The notes: generated from the sequence alone by a model not told the origin. Positions 25,832 to 34,524 are shown, counted from the stretch's first letter. The stretch: DNA of 64,000 nucleotides from an uncultured Bacteroides sp. (GCF_937912035.1 NZ_CALDPF010000028.1:1-64000), one strand, 5' to 3'. Numbers and translations are program-made.

Positions 25832-26614
25832 TTAAGTTTTTAATATCAATATGCTGTTAATTAATTCTATACCTTTCCACAGAAACAGGTCGGGTATTAT
25901 TTCGAGGGTGCAAAAGTACAAAATTAAATGCAAAGCGCCATGAAAACTACTGAAAAAGTACCTAAAACACTTGTAAAATAACAATATTTTACTTATAAAG
26001 ATGATAATTAGTATGATTTTTGAGGAAAAATGAAATTCAGAGTCAAGAAAAACAATGTAAAGTGCTGTGGGGAAAAGTGTGAAACCAAGTGCGGCAATTA
26101 TGTTAAAAACGTTTTCTATCCATAGCCTGTTTTTTTCTTTATCGAAAAAAATCCAGTTTACGAATGAGTACATTATCCATTTTATTAGTAGAAAGATAAT
26201 CAGCGTTCCCGCATAGATTCCCATCATTGCAGGATGGTTTGCGTTAAAGAAAAAATCCGGGTTGGAGTAGGAGTAGTAGTGATAGATGAGTAATCCACCC
26301 ATAATTCCTGATACCACGCACAGGAGTACTGTTGGTATGTTTGATGTGGAGTTGTAGCTGTCATCGAATAGATTTGTCCTGTCTGGTGAAGCTGAAATAC
26401 AGTTGCGTAATATCCTATAGATCCCTTTCTTCTCATTTTGTATGGCTATGACAATGAGTAGGAAACCTAGCATTATAGCAGTCATGACGTTACTGTCCGA
26501 TACCAACTTGTAAGGCATGACCTCACCTTGCATACCGCTGTCTGCCGGTATGATTGTTTGTTCGGTTTCAGGTCTTACGCATACGCTGTCGTTGAATAAT
26601 TTCCACTCATTCAT
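25832..26614 (-). CDS. DUF4271-family membrane protein
   Basis: A 260-aa integral membrane protein with about six to seven hydrophobic helices after a short soluble N-terminus. It matches the Bacteroidetes DUF4271 family in length, topology and position directly before hemD. Function is unknown; the conserved pairing with hemD suggests a link to haem metabolism or only shared transcription. It lies 21 bases after the LOG-family gene. Confidence 0.85.
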   Translation of the reverse strand: MNEWKLFNDSVCVRPETEQTIIPADSGMQGEVMPYKLVSDSNVMTAIMLGFLLIVIAIQNEKKGIYRILRNCISASPDRTNLFDDSYNSTSNIPTVLLCVVSGIMGGLLIYHYYSYSNPDFFFNANHPAMMGIYAGTLIIFLLIKWIMYSFVNWIFFDKEKNRLWIENVFNIIAALGFTLFPTALYIVFLDSEFHFSSKIILIIIFISKILLFYKCFRYFFSSFHGALHLILYFCTLEIIPDLFLWKGIELINSILILKT

Positions 26615-26635
26615 ATCTGGTATCTGGATAAATGC

Positions 26636-27223
26636 TTATATGGCTGCAAATTTACGAAATTCTTTGTTCCACATAGGTATCGTATATAATAAATCTACGG
26701 CCTCTTCCGGAGTATTTGCCACTTCCCACAGTTTTACATGTTCCGGTCTCATGAAATTTTCTTCAATGGCTTTTTCAAGCATATTGAGCAACGGAGTGAA
26801 ATATCCGTTTATGTTCAGAACCACTATTGGTTTGAGATATAGCCCCAACTGCTTCCATGTGATTATTTCCAGCAGTTCTTCCAATGTGCCGCATCCTCCC
26901 GGCAGTGTGATTACAGCGTCGCTCATCTCTGCCATGAGGCTCTTTCTTTCGTGCATCGTTTCGGTTTCAATGGTCTGTGTCAGTCCCGTATGGTTCCAAC
27001 CTTGCTCTACCATGAAGTGCGGAATAACTCCTGTCACTTTTCCTCCTGCTTCAAGAGCAGAATCCGATACGGCTGCCATTAGTCCCTGACATCCGGCTCC
27101 GTTTATTACATTTATACCTTTTTCTGCCAGCAATTTACCTAATTGTCTTGCTGCTTCGAAATAAGCCTCGTCTATCTTTGTGCTTGATGCGCAATAAACG
27201 CATACTGATTTTATATTTTCCAA
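26636..27223 (-). CDS. LOG-family protein (TIGR00730)
   Basis: A 195-aa Rossmann-like protein of the lysine-decarboxylase-like/LOG family. The signature PGGCGTLEELLEIITWKQLG lies in the second half and GAGCQGLMAAVSD in the first. Characterised members are nucleoside-5'-monophosphate phosphoribohydrolases (cytokinin-activating in plants); the bacterial role is probably nucleotide hydrolysis. Lysine decarboxylase activity, implied by the old family name, is not expected. First gene of a likely LOG-DUF4271-hemD transcript. Confidence 0.9.
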   Translation of the reverse strand: MENIKSVCVYCASSTKIDEAYFEAARQLGKLLAEKGINVINGAGCQGLMAAVSDSALEAGGKVTGVIPHFMVEQGWNHTGLTQTIETETMHERKSLMAEMSDAVITLPGGCGTLEELLEIITWKQLGLYLKPIVVLNINGYFTPLLNMLEKAIEENFMRPEHVKLWEVANTPEEAVDLLYTIPMWNKEFRKFAAI

Positions 27224-27283
27224 ATTCTTGATTTTAGTTGTTAAGAGCTAATTGCAAATGATTTTGTAACCTGTCAATACAAA

Positions 27284-27327
27284 AAAATGAAGAATGAAGA
27301 CACTATGTGCCATTCATTCTTCATTTT
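27284..27327 (-). terminator. metK terminator
   Basis: AAAATGAAGAATGAA (27284-27298) pairs perfectly with TTCATTCTTCATTTT (27313-27327), followed on the minus strand by a run of seven T. Confidence 0.9.
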
Positions 27328-27340
27328 ATATCTTATTGGA

Positions 27341-28633
27341 TTATAGTCCGAAAGCTTCTTTTACTTTGTCAACATAATCCAGTTTCTCCCATGTAAAGAG
27401 TTCTACCTCAACAGTCTTGTTGCCTTCGTAAACAGATTCGAATGTTTTTGTAACGACCTTTGGTTCGCGTCCCATGTGTCCGTAAGCAGCTGTTTCGCTG
27501 TAAATTGGATTGCGGAGTTTCAGGCGCTGTTCGATAGCTTTAGGTCTCATGTCGAATATTTCGTCAATCTTCTTGGCTATCTCACCGTCGGTCATTTTTA
27601 CATTGCTTCTTCCGTAAGTGTTTACGTAGATGTTGATAGGTTTTGCAACACCGATAGCGTATGAAACCTGTACTAATATCTCGTCTGCTACACCTGCTGC
27701 TACAAGGTTCTTAGCGATGTGGCGAGCAGCATATGCTGCACTACGGTCAACCTTACTTGGGTCTTTACCAGAGAAAGCACCACCACCGTGAGCACCGGCT
27801 CCACCGTATGTGTCAACGATAATCTTACGTCCGGTCAGACCTGTATCACCGTGAGGACCACCGATAACGAACTTACCGGTAGGGTTTACGTGATACTTGA
27901 TGTTGTCGTTGAACAGAGCCAATACAGCAGGGTTGTGTATCTCTGCTATCACTCTTGGCATAAGTACTTCGATAACGTCCTTGCGGATTGTAGCAAGCAT
28001 TTCTTCGTCTGCCTTCAACTGAGCTTCTTTAGAAGAATCTGCAGGAGCAACGAACTCATCGTGCTGTGTAGAAACTACGATAGTGTCTATTCTTACAGGA
28101 CGGCGGTCGTCATCGTATTCGATAGTAACCTGGCTTTTTGAGTCCGGACGGAGGTAAGTCATTACTTTGCCTTCGCGACGGATGTCGGCAAGCACTCTAA
28201 GTATCTTGTGAGCAAGGTCGAGCGAAAGAGGCATGTAGTTTTCGGTTTCGTTTGTAGCGTAACCGAACATCATACCCTGGTCGCCTGCACCCTGATCCAT
28301 TGGTTCTTCGCGTTCCACTCCGCGGTTGATATCTGCACTCTGTTCGTGAATAGCAGAAAGTACTCCGCATGAGTTTCCTTCAAACATATACTCGCTCTTT
28401 GTATAGCCAATCTTGTTGATAACCTCTCTGGCTACACGCTGCAAGTCGATGTACGCATTGGTTTTCACTTCTCCTGCCAGTACCACCTGTCCGGTAGTTA
28501 CCAATGTTTCGCAAGCTACTTTAGAACTGGGGTCATAAGCCAACAGTTTGTCAAGCACAGCATCCGATATTTGATCGGCTACTTTGTCGGGGTGTCCTTC
28601 AGACACAGATTCGGATGTGAATAAATATCCCAT
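27341..28633 (-). CDS. metK: S-adenosylmethionine synthetase
   Basis: Cytoplasmic enzyme making SAM from methionine and ATP. The 430-aa protein has GHPDKVADQISDAVLD (residues 14-29), GAGDQGMMFGYA for ATP/methionine binding and the P-loop-like GGGAFSGKDPSKVDRSAAY. It is slightly longer than the E. coli enzyme (about 384 aa), as usual in this phylum. The leader contains a SAM-II riboswitch just after the -7 box, so expression is probably repressed by its product. Monocistronic, with its own terminator. Confidence 0.97.
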   Translation of the reverse strand: MGYLFTSESVSEGHPDKVADQISDAVLDKLLAYDPSSKVACETLVTTGQVVLAGEVKTNAYIDLQRVAREVINKIGYTKSEYMFEGNSCGVLSAIHEQSADINRGVEREEPMDQGAGDQGMMFGYATNETENYMPLSLDLAHKILRVLADIRREGKVMTYLRPDSKSQVTIEYDDDRRPVRIDTIVVSTQHDEFVAPADSSKEAQLKADEEMLATIRKDVIEVLMPRVIAEIHNPAVLALFNDNIKYHVNPTGKFVIGGPHGDTGLTGRKIIVDTYGGAGAHGGGAFSGKDPSKVDRSAAYAARHIAKNLVAAGVADEILVQVSYAIGVAKPINIYVNTYGRSNVKMTDGEIAKKIDEIFDMRPKAIEQRLKLRNPIYSETAAYGHMGREPKVVTKTFESVYEGNKTVEVELFTWEKLDYVDKVKEAFGL

Positions 28634-28710
28634 TTTACGTTTTAAATTAAAAAATTAGTGATTGTAATTATCCGTGTACGGACAGAGTAGGAATGTAGGA
28701 ATAAATATAT

Positions 28711-28760
28711 GTGTTTTAGCATTTTTTTCCGTGGTTGCAAGCTACTCAAATCTTTCCACT
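28711..28760 (-). ncRNA. SAM-II riboswitch upstream of metK
   Basis: Read on the minus strand, a GTGG/CCAC stem encloses GATTTG and AGCTTGCA and is followed by an A-rich stretch and GCTAAAA. The alphaproteobacterial SAM-II riboswitch as I recall it has the same blocks in the same order: GTGG-GATTTG-GGCTTGCA-CCACG-AAA-GCTAAAA. Loop TAGC can pair with the 3' GCTA to form the pseudoknot, and ATTT/AAAT supply the U-A-rich triplex that reads SAM. The element starts about 16 bases after the -7 box. The 3' edge is 77 bases from metK, farther than in classical SAM-II switches that mask the ribosome site, so the switching mechanism is unclear. Confidence 0.88.
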
Positions 28761-28775
28761 TTTTATTTCCGCCTG

Positions 28776-28809
28776 CAAAGATACGCATATTAATTGGAAT
28801 AATTACAAA
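28776..28809 (-). promoter_or_regulatory. metK promoter
   Basis: The minus strand has TTTG at 28806-28809 (-33) and TATCTTTG at 28776-28783 (-7), 22 bases apart, matching the Bacteroidetes sigma-ABfr promoter. It places the transcription start right before the riboswitch. Confidence 0.75.
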
Positions 28810-28845
28810 ATGCATATTATTTTAACATACTTGGCCTTGGAAAGT

Positions 28846-28972
28846 TATAGATGTGCGGGAAAAAACTTGTAAATGTGCCGGCATAATCTATAAATTAAAC
28901 TTGTGTTTTTATAAACAACACTGTTGTTTGTATAAATCACAGTGATATCTCTATAAACCACAGTGTTGTTTA
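28846..28972. repeat. Array of ~21-bp palindromic units
   Basis: Units begin TATAAA or similar at 28846, 28868, 28889, 28910, 28931 and 28952, so the last five are exactly 21 bp apart. Each unit contains its own dyad: GTGCCGGCAT, AAAC-TTGT-GTTT, AAACAAC-ACT-GTTGTTT, ATCAC-A-GTGAT and AAAC-CACAGTGTT-GTTT. Sequence differs between units while the TATAAA edge and dyad position stay, which argues for a structural or protein-binding role rather than recent slippage. Confidence 0.7.
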
Positions 28973-29019
28973 TAGATTTATTCAAGATATTTTAGTTTTT
29001 TGTTCGGTGTTGATATTAT

Positions 29020-29056
29020 AATTTGAGCTGTCGCAAATTATGCGACAGCTCAAATT
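29020..29056 (-). terminator. Terminator after folK
   Basis: A perfect 16-bp stem, AATTTGAGCTGTCGCA (29020-29035) with TGCGACAGCTCAAATT (29041-29056) and a 5-base loop. It ends the long minus-strand operon; the downstream U-run is weak (ATTATAATAT). Confidence 0.75.
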
Positions 29057-29077
29057 ATGTAAGAAATTCACTCTACA

Positions 29078-29533
29078 CTAATGTGATATTTCTTTTAATC
29101 TCTTCTTAAAAACAGGATGTACAGCATCGCCTGCAATCTCTAATAATGGTTTCATAACGAAATCCCTTTCTGTCATAAGCGGGTGGGGAATGGTCAGTTC
29201 ATCTGACCTCATAATCATATCGTCGTAAAGGAGAATGTCGATGTCAATAGGGCGGTCGGAATATACTTTGTTTACAGATTTCTGTGTTCTGCCCATTTCT
29301 ATTTCTATTTCCTTTATAATATGAAGAATGGCTGCTGGTTCAAGCGATGTTTCCACACAAAGGGCTGCATTCAGGAATGAGTTGTCCGACTTGAATCCCC
29401 AAGGTTCTGTTTCATAAAAAGAAGATAGGGAAGTCACCTTCCCTATCTTCTCTTCTATATTGGTTACTGCCGTTAGCAGATTCTTTCTTTTGTCGCTAAG
29501 GTTGGTTCCAAGGCCCAAAAATACTTTTGCCAT
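29078..29533 (-). CDS. folK: HPPK, 2-amino-4-hydroxy-6-hydroxymethyldihydropteridine pyrophosphokinase
   Basis: Transfers pyrophosphate from ATP to the pterin in folate synthesis. The 151-aa length is normal. It has GLGTNLSDKRKNLLTAV at the start, the FYETEPWG motif and the metal-binding RPIDIDILLYDD with IPHPLMTERDFV after it. It is the last gene of the operon, starting 3 bases after the queA stop. Confidence 0.95.
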   Translation of the reverse strand: MAKVFLGLGTNLSDKRKNLLTAVTNIEEKIGKVTSLSSFYETEPWGFKSDNSFLNAALCVETSLEPAAILHIIKEIEIEMGRTQKSVNKVYSDRPIDIDILLYDDMIMRSDELTIPHPLMTERDFVMKPLLEIAGDAVHPVFKKRLKEISH

Positions 29534-29535
29534 AA

Positions 29536-30591
29536 TTATTTGTCGAGTATAAGCATTGCGTCGCCGTAAGTACCGAAACGGTAGTCTTCTTTAAGGGCAA
29601 TGTTGTAGGCATCCATGATAAGTTCGTATCCACCGTATGAGCAAACAAGCATAAGCATTGTTGACATAGGCATGTTGAAGTTGCTCACCATTGAGTTTGC
29701 CACGCTGAAATCGTATGGAGGGAAGATGAACTTGTTTGTCCATCCTTCGTATTCCTTGAGATGTCCGTCTGTGCTTACTGCAGTTTCGATAGTTCTCATT
29801 ACAGTAGTACCTACGGCACAGATGTTATGACCGTTGTCTTTGGCATTGTTTACTATGCGGCATGCTTCTGCATTGACAAACATCTGCTCTGAATCAACTT
29901 TATGTTTTGTAAGGTCTTCAACGTCTATTTCGCGGAAGTTGCCAAGTCCTGCATGCATTGTGATGAATGCAAAGTCGATACCTTTGATTTCCATACGCTT
30001 CATAAGCTCGCGGCTGAAGTGCAATCCTGAAGCAGGAACGGTTACGGCTCCTTCATTCTTTGCAAAGATATTCTGGAAGCGTTCCTCGTCAATCTTTTCA
30101 GCACGACGGTGTATGAATGGAGGCAATGGTGGTTCGCCAAGCGCATAAAGGGCTTTCTTGAACTCATCATGCGGACCGTCATAAAGGAAGCGCAGTGTAC
30201 GTCCTCTTGATGTAGTGTTGTCTATAACTTCGGCTACCATTGAATCGTCTTCGCCGAAATACAGTTTGTTTCCGATACGTATCTTACGTGCCGGGTCAAC
30301 AAGAACGTCCCACAGACGTAGTTCTTCGTTCAGTTCCCTGAGCAGGAATACCTCGATTTTAGCGCCTGTCTTTTCTTTGTTTCCGTACAAACGTGCAGGG
30401 AATACTTTAGTGTCGTTAAAGATAAACACATCCTTGTCGTCGAAATAATTCAGGATGTCCTTGAACACCTTGTGCTCTATTTCGCCTGTTGACTTATGTA
30501 CCACCATCAGGCGTGACTCGTCTCTGTATTCTGTAGGATACAGAGCAATTTTTTCATCCGGCAATTTAAATTTGAATTGTGACAGTTTCAT
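29536..30591 (-). CDS. queA: S-adenosylmethionine:tRNA ribosyltransferase-isomerase
   Basis: Adds the cyclopentene-diol precursor (epoxyqueuosine) to preQ1-modified tRNA, using SAM as ribosyl donor. The 351-aa protein has the family's DESRLMVVHKSTGEIEH near the start, PLPPFIHR, VTVPASGLHFSRELM and the C-terminal KEDYRFGTYGDAMLIL. It is preceded by truB, so two tRNA-modification genes are side by side in this operon. Confidence 0.96.
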   Translation of the reverse strand: MKLSQFKFKLPDEKIALYPTEYRDESRLMVVHKSTGEIEHKVFKDILNYFDDKDVFIFNDTKVFPARLYGNKEKTGAKIEVFLLRELNEELRLWDVLVDPARKIRIGNKLYFGEDDSMVAEVIDNTTSRGRTLRFLYDGPHDEFKKALYALGEPPLPPFIHRRAEKIDEERFQNIFAKNEGAVTVPASGLHFSRELMKRMEIKGIDFAFITMHAGLGNFREIDVEDLTKHKVDSEQMFVNAEACRIVNNAKDNGHNICAVGTTVMRTIETAVSTDGHLKEYEGWTNKFIFPPYDFSVANSMVSNFNMPMSTMLMLVCSYGGYELIMDAYNIALKEDYRFGTYGDAMLILDK

Positions 30592-30610
30592 CTTTTGTTC
30601 CTTTCTTTCC

Positions 30611-31318
30611 TTAATCGTTTGTAACTTTAATATCTTGCTTGTCGAGCCATTGCTCGAAATCTTCAGGTTTCATACAGTCTTCCAGCTTCACATCTCCCAC
30701 GCGGGTACGTATCAGTCCTGTGAGATGTGCACCGCTGTCGAGGGCTTGTCCGATGTCCCTTGCCAAGGCTCTGATGTAAGTTCCTTTGCTGCAGACTACT
30801 CTGATTTTTATCTCAGGCAGGTTACATTCCAAAAGCTCTATATCATCTATAACAAGTGTCTTGGCTTTTAGTTCAACTTCATCGCCTTTTCTTGCAAGGT
30901 CGTATGCTCTTTTACCGTCAACCTTACATGCCGAGAATACCGGTGGCACCTGTTCTATGGTTCCTATGAATTTTTTCAGTACTTCCTCCACCATTTCGCG
31001 TGTGATATGTTCGGTAGGATATGTCGCATCTATCTCCTTTTCAAGGTCGAACGACGGAGTGGTAGCTCCCAGTTGCAGAGTGGCGATATATTCCTTGGTG
31101 TGATACTGAAATTCCTCTATTCTTTTTGTTGCCTTTCCGGTGCATATAATCATCACTCCCGTAGCAAGAGGGTCAAGTGTTCCGGCATGTCCCACTTTTA
31201 TTTTCTTCACCCCCATTTTGCGGCTTATGTGATATCTAAGCTTGTTTACTACAGCAAACGATGTCCACTTCAGCGGTTTGTCTATGTATAGAATTTCTCC
31301 TTCCTTAAAATCCAGCAT
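30611..31318 (-). CDS. truB: tRNA pseudouridine-55 synthase
   Basis: Makes pseudouridine at position 55 of tRNA. The 235-aa protein has the catalytic motif HAGTLDPLATGVM (Asp is the nucleophile) about residues 44-56, DKPLKWTSFAVVNKLR before it, and CSKGTYIRALARDIGQAL after it. It is at the short end of the family and lacks an added C-terminal PUA domain. It lies 10 bases after uppP. Confidence 0.96.
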   Translation of the reverse strand: MLDFKEGEILYIDKPLKWTSFAVVNKLRYHISRKMGVKKIKVGHAGTLDPLATGVMIICTGKATKRIEEFQYHTKEYIATLQLGATTPSFDLEKEIDATYPTEHITREMVEEVLKKFIGTIEQVPPVFSACKVDGKRAYDLARKGDEVELKAKTLVIDDIELLECNLPEIKIRVVCSKGTYIRALARDIGQALDSGAHLTGLIRTRVGDVKLEDCMKPEDFEQWLDKQDIKVTND

Positions 31319-31328
31319 ACAGACCGTT

Positions 31329-32132
31329 TTAGTTGAGTAATGATACAGCTATAGTTATGGCTCCGGCTATCGCACAATAAATACCGAAGTAAACCAGTTT
31401 TCCTTTCTTGACAATGTTAATCATCCATTTGCAGGCGATACATCCGGAAATGAAGGCTGCAAGGAAGCCTGCTACAAGTGCACCTACCGATACACCGGCA
31501 TCGGCAGCAGATGCTTCATTTACAATCTTTATACCGTCTAAAAGAGCTTCGCCCAATATTGGAGGAATAACCATAAGGAATGAGAACTGTGCGAGTGATT
31601 CTTTTTTGTTGCCAAGCAATAGTCCTGTAGCGATGGTAGAACCTGAACGTGACAATCCCGGCATTACTGCACAAGCCTGTGCCAGACCGATGATGAATGC
31701 ATCTTTCATGCTGATTTTCTCTTTGGTGCGGGGCTTGGCATAATATGAAAACACCAGAAGAGCCGCAGTAAGCAACAGCATTATTCCTACAATCAGAAGT
31801 CCTGAACCGAATATGTCTTCTACATAGTCTTTGAAGAACACTCCGACAATTCCCACAGGAATCATGGAAACTATGATGTTCAATACATATTTAGTTTCTT
31901 CGTTCATCTGGAATTTGAACAGACCGCGGAAAATCCAGTCTATTTCTTTCCACAATATCACTAGCGTACTAAGTACAGTTGCCACGTGCACCACAATGGT
32001 GAATGTCAGGTTTTCTTCACCTTCTATCCCGAAAAGTGCAGAACCGATGGCAAGGTGCCCACTACTACTCACAGGCAGATATTCTGTGAGTCCTTGAAGG
32101 AGTCCCAGAATAATAGCTTCAATCCAAGTCAT
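31329..32132 (-). CDS. uppP: Undecaprenyl-diphosphatase
   Basis: Inner-membrane phosphatase (BacA/UppP) that recycles undecaprenyl pyrophosphate to the carrier lipid for peptidoglycan and glycan synthesis. The 267-aa protein has the two conserved blocks LLQGLTEYLPVSSSGHL near the N-terminus and PGLSRSGSTIATGLLLG in the middle, and about eight hydrophobic helices. It follows the DUF3098 gene by 12 bases. Overexpression of this family gives bacitracin resistance, hence the alternative name bacA. Confidence 0.96.
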   Translation of the reverse strand: MTWIEAIILGLLQGLTEYLPVSSSGHLAIGSALFGIEGEENLTFTIVVHVATVLSTLVILWKEIDWIFRGLFKFQMNEETKYVLNIIVSMIPVGIVGVFFKDYVEDIFGSGLLIVGIMLLLTAALLVFSYYAKPRTKEKISMKDAFIIGLAQACAVMPGLSRSGSTIATGLLLGNKKESLAQFSFLMVIPPILGEALLDGIKIVNEASAADAGVSVGALVAGFLAAFISGCIACKWMINIVKKGKLVYFGIYCAIAGAITIAVSLLN

Positions 32133-32144
32133 GTTTTGTTATTC

Positions 32145-32390
32145 TTAATTTTCGATATTTTCTGAAATTGATTTTGGTTTACGCAGTATGCCGTATATCA
32201 TGAAAATAAATCCTACGAAACATACAAATGGTGCTACTTTGATGCGGCGCACACTGAAAATGTCCGGTTCGAATGCTGTTTCTGTCGAACCAGGTCCTGT
32301 CATCAGCAGAAAGCCGATGATGATGACTGCCATTCCTATCCCCAGAAGGATGAAGTTTGTCTTGTCGAATGCAAATTTAGTTCTGTCCAT
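32145..32390 (-). CDS. DUF3098-family small membrane protein
   Basis: An 81-aa protein with two hydrophobic helices (about residues 15-30 and 50-68). It fits DUF3098, a Bacteroidetes family of unknown function regularly found between ftsX and uppP. The position suggests a part in cell-envelope or division processes, but nothing in the sequence shows this directly. Confidence 0.88.
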   Translation of the reverse strand: MDRTKFAFDKTNFILLGIGMAVIIIGFLLMTGPGSTETAFEPDIFSVRRIKVAPFVCFVGFIFMIYGILRKPKSISENIEN

Positions 32391-32411
32391 ATCTTGATTA
32401 TATTATTGTTT

Positions 32412-33272
32412 TCAATACAGTTCGCTTATTTTCATGCGCAGATATTTGTTGATTGATATGTATGCGCACAGTGTGGTTATTATCATACCGAACACCATTA
32501 CTGCAAGCGCTACAATCATTATACTTTCCGGCGATACTATAGCCAGAAGTTCAGGTTCGTATTTTACGGCGGTATATGCCGATGCCGTAAGAATGGCGTT
32601 TGCCACAGCTCCGGAAAGTATTCCTATCCACAGGTTTCTGGTGATGAACGGGCGGCGTATGAAACTCCAGCTTGCACCCACCAGTTTCATGGTGTGTATC
32701 AGAAACCTTTTGGAATAGATAGTCAGACGTATGGTATTGTTTATCAGCGAGAATGATATCAGCGAGAGTAGAACAGCAAGTCCCAGCAGGAAAGCACTTA
32801 TTTTCTGAAGGTTCCTGTTTACGGAGTCAAGCAGATTTTGGGGATAACTTATTTCCAATATACTCTTGTTTGCCATAAGCTCCTTCTCAATCCATTTTAT
32901 GCTGTCCGGATTAGTATATCCGGCATTTAACCTTATTTCTATCGAAGCGTTGAACGGATTATGTCCCAAGAATTCGCTTGGGTCTGTACCCATAGCCTCT
33001 ATCTGCTCTTTAAGTGCCTGATCCTTCGATATATATACTGTTTGTTTTACGTAGTCTTTCTTGTTGAGGCTTTCCTGAAGCTTTATTATGGAAGTTTCCT
33101 TTATTCCGTCGTCAAGTATAGCGCTGAAGGCTATGTTTTCTCTGATATACACAGAAAGGTTGTTGGCTGTCAGTACGAAAAAAACTACCAGTCCCAGCAG
33201 AAACAATACCATTGTAGTGCTTATTCCTGCTGTGATAAATTGCATGTCGAATATTGACTTATGTTTTCTCAT
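32412..33272 (-). CDS. ftsX: Cell division protein FtsX (permease-like)
   Basis: A 286-aa inner-membrane protein with four expected helices: one near the N-terminus (about 15-37), then a periplasmic domain, then three near the C-terminus. With FtsE it forms an ABC-type complex that controls peptidoglycan hydrolases at the septum. ftsE is not adjacent here, as is usual in Bacteroidetes. Its start overlaps the stop of the methyltransferase gene (ATGA), so translation is coupled. Confidence 0.9.
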   Translation of the reverse strand: MRKHKSIFDMQFITAGISTTMVLFLLGLVVFFVLTANNLSVYIRENIAFSAILDDGIKETSIIKLQESLNKKDYVKQTVYISKDQALKEQIEAMGTDPSEFLGHNPFNASIEIRLNAGYTNPDSIKWIEKELMANKSILEISYPQNLLDSVNRNLQKISAFLLGLAVLLSLISFSLINNTIRLTIYSKRFLIHTMKLVGASWSFIRRPFITRNLWIGILSGAVANAILTASAYTAVKYEPELLAIVSPESIMIVALAVMVFGMIITTLCAYISINKYLRMKISELY

Positions 33273-34171
33273 AACTGTTTCTTCCTGAATATATAAATCA
33301 TTGAACTGCTTTTGTCTTTATGGTTGAGGGATGCAATCCAGGCTTTCGTTCCTGTGAGTAATCCCCGTACGAAAGTATTGGATTTTTTCATATACTTTTC
33401 GCTGAGCATTGACACGTAAAAGGCATCGAATGGCATGGGATATCTTTCTGTCATTACAAAACCATGTTTGGATGCTAATTTTTTTATTGTAGTCGGTGTG
33501 AAGTGCCACAAATGGCGTGGAACATCGTATGCTGCCCACATTTCCTTATATTTCCCGGCATCGTATGATGTTGCGTTCGGCACAGCAATTATAAGTGTCC
33601 CACTGTCTTTGAGGATTCTCTCCAGTGTATTCCATGTACGGTCCAGTTGTTCCAGATGTTCCATTACATGCCAAAGAGTGATAACATCAAACTCTTTATC
33701 TTTAAGTGTGAATAATGTTTCCGGTGGATATACATCAAGTCCGAAGTGTTCTTTTGCGAAAGCTCTTGCCTGAGGACTTTTTTCAATTGCAGAGACCTGC
33801 CATCCTTCATTTTTCATTTTGTCTGCAAAATATCCGGTACCGGTACCAATGTCAAGAATCTTTCCGCATGTCAGATTACTGTTTCTGCTCACAAGCTTTG
33901 ATTTTTCTGAAAGCATGTGTTTTCTAACCTTATGATATACTGAGTTCATAAGTCCCTTGTGAGTATCGCTGTGTGAAATGTAATCCGGTGATTCGTAGTA
34001 TCGACCTATCTCAGACTCAACAGGTGCATTCTGAGTAAACATGAAGCTACAATTTATGCAACGGCACAAATCGAACGATTCGCCCGTGGCATAATGGTCT
34101 GTACATGTCATAACCTTTTCAAACTGGCTTTGTCCGCATATCGGACACTTTTCTATATATAGTTTACCCAC
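33269..34171 (-). CDS. Class I SAM-dependent methyltransferase with N-terminal zinc ribbon
   Basis: A protein of about 300 aa. It starts with a zinc-ribbon-like segment, CPICG, and CRCINC about 25 residues later. The SAM-binding fold follows (ILDIGTGTGYFADKM, then VSAIEKSPQA and ITLWHVMEHLEQ). The type resembles UbiE/Methyltransf_11 or the sugar C-methyltransferase-like group with an N-terminal zinc domain. The substrate is unknown. A TTG at 34201 would add ten residues but falls on a probable -7 box (TTATTTTG), so the GTG at 34171 is preferred. First gene of the operon leading to ftsX, uppP and tRNA-modification genes. Confidence 0.85.
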   Translation of the reverse strand: MGKLYIEKCPICGQSQFEKVMTCTDHYATGESFDLCRCINCSFMFTQNAPVESEIGRYYESPDYISHSDTHKGLMNSVYHKVRKHMLSEKSKLVSRNSNLTCGKILDIGTGTGYFADKMKNEGWQVSAIEKSPQARAFAKEHFGLDVYPPETLFTLKDKEFDVITLWHVMEHLEQLDRTWNTLERILKDSGTLIIAVPNATSYDAGKYKEMWAAYDVPRHLWHFTPTTIKKLASKHGFVMTERYPMPFDAFYVSMLSEKYMKKSNTFVRGLLTGTKAWIASLNHKDKSSSMIYIFRKKQL

Positions 34172-34301
34172 TTTTATCCCTAATTTGCTGCAAAATAACA
34201 AAATAAATAGGTATGTATAGTATTTATTTAAAAGTTTTTAAGAGTATGTGCATATATTCGTTGTTTTTCACTATCTTCGTATATAAAATAAATCTTGGAT
34301 T

Positions 34302-34493
34302 ATGGAAAATAAAAAACTTACAAGGTCTGATGACCGCATGATAGCTGGAGTTTGTGCCGGTCTGGCAGAATATTTCGGCTTGGATACCACTTTAGTGAGG
34401 GTCGGTTATGCTTTACTTACTGTATTTACTGCGTTCTCAGGAGTTATAATATATATCATACTCATGATTGTTATGCCTGAAAGGAAATGGTAA
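34302..34493 (+). CDS. PspC-domain protein
   Basis: A 63-aa membrane protein with the PspC pattern RSDDRMIAGVCAGLAEYFGL followed by one or two hydrophobic helices. PspC-domain proteins are linked to envelope stress in proteobacteria; small stand-alone forms are frequent in Bacteroidetes and uncharacterised. It lies 31 bases before the GH3 gene in the same direction, so they may share a transcript, although a functional link is not obvious. Confidence 0.9.
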   Translation: MENKKLTRSDDRMIAGVCAGLAEYFGLDTTLVRVGYALLTVFTAFSGVIIYIILMIVMPERKW

Positions 34494-34524
34494 AAATTTA
34501 GATATAAACCAAATAATTAATATT

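Larger units (their letters stand above)
28634..29077. other. 444-bp region between metK and folK
   Basis: No gene seen. In order it contains the metK leader (28634-28710), the SAM-II riboswitch (28711-28760), the metK promoter (28776-28809), an array of palindromic 21-bp units (about 28846-28972) and the folK terminator (29020-29056). Confidence 0.8.

Noticed and set aside
28846..28972. CRISPR array
   Set aside because: Units are only 21 bp, differ from one another, have no constant repeat with unique spacers and no cas genes nearby.
34172..34201. TTG start extending the methyltransferase by ten residues
   Set aside because: The added codons fall on a probable -7 box and add no conserved sequence; the GTG at 34171 just before the zinc-ribbon is preferred.
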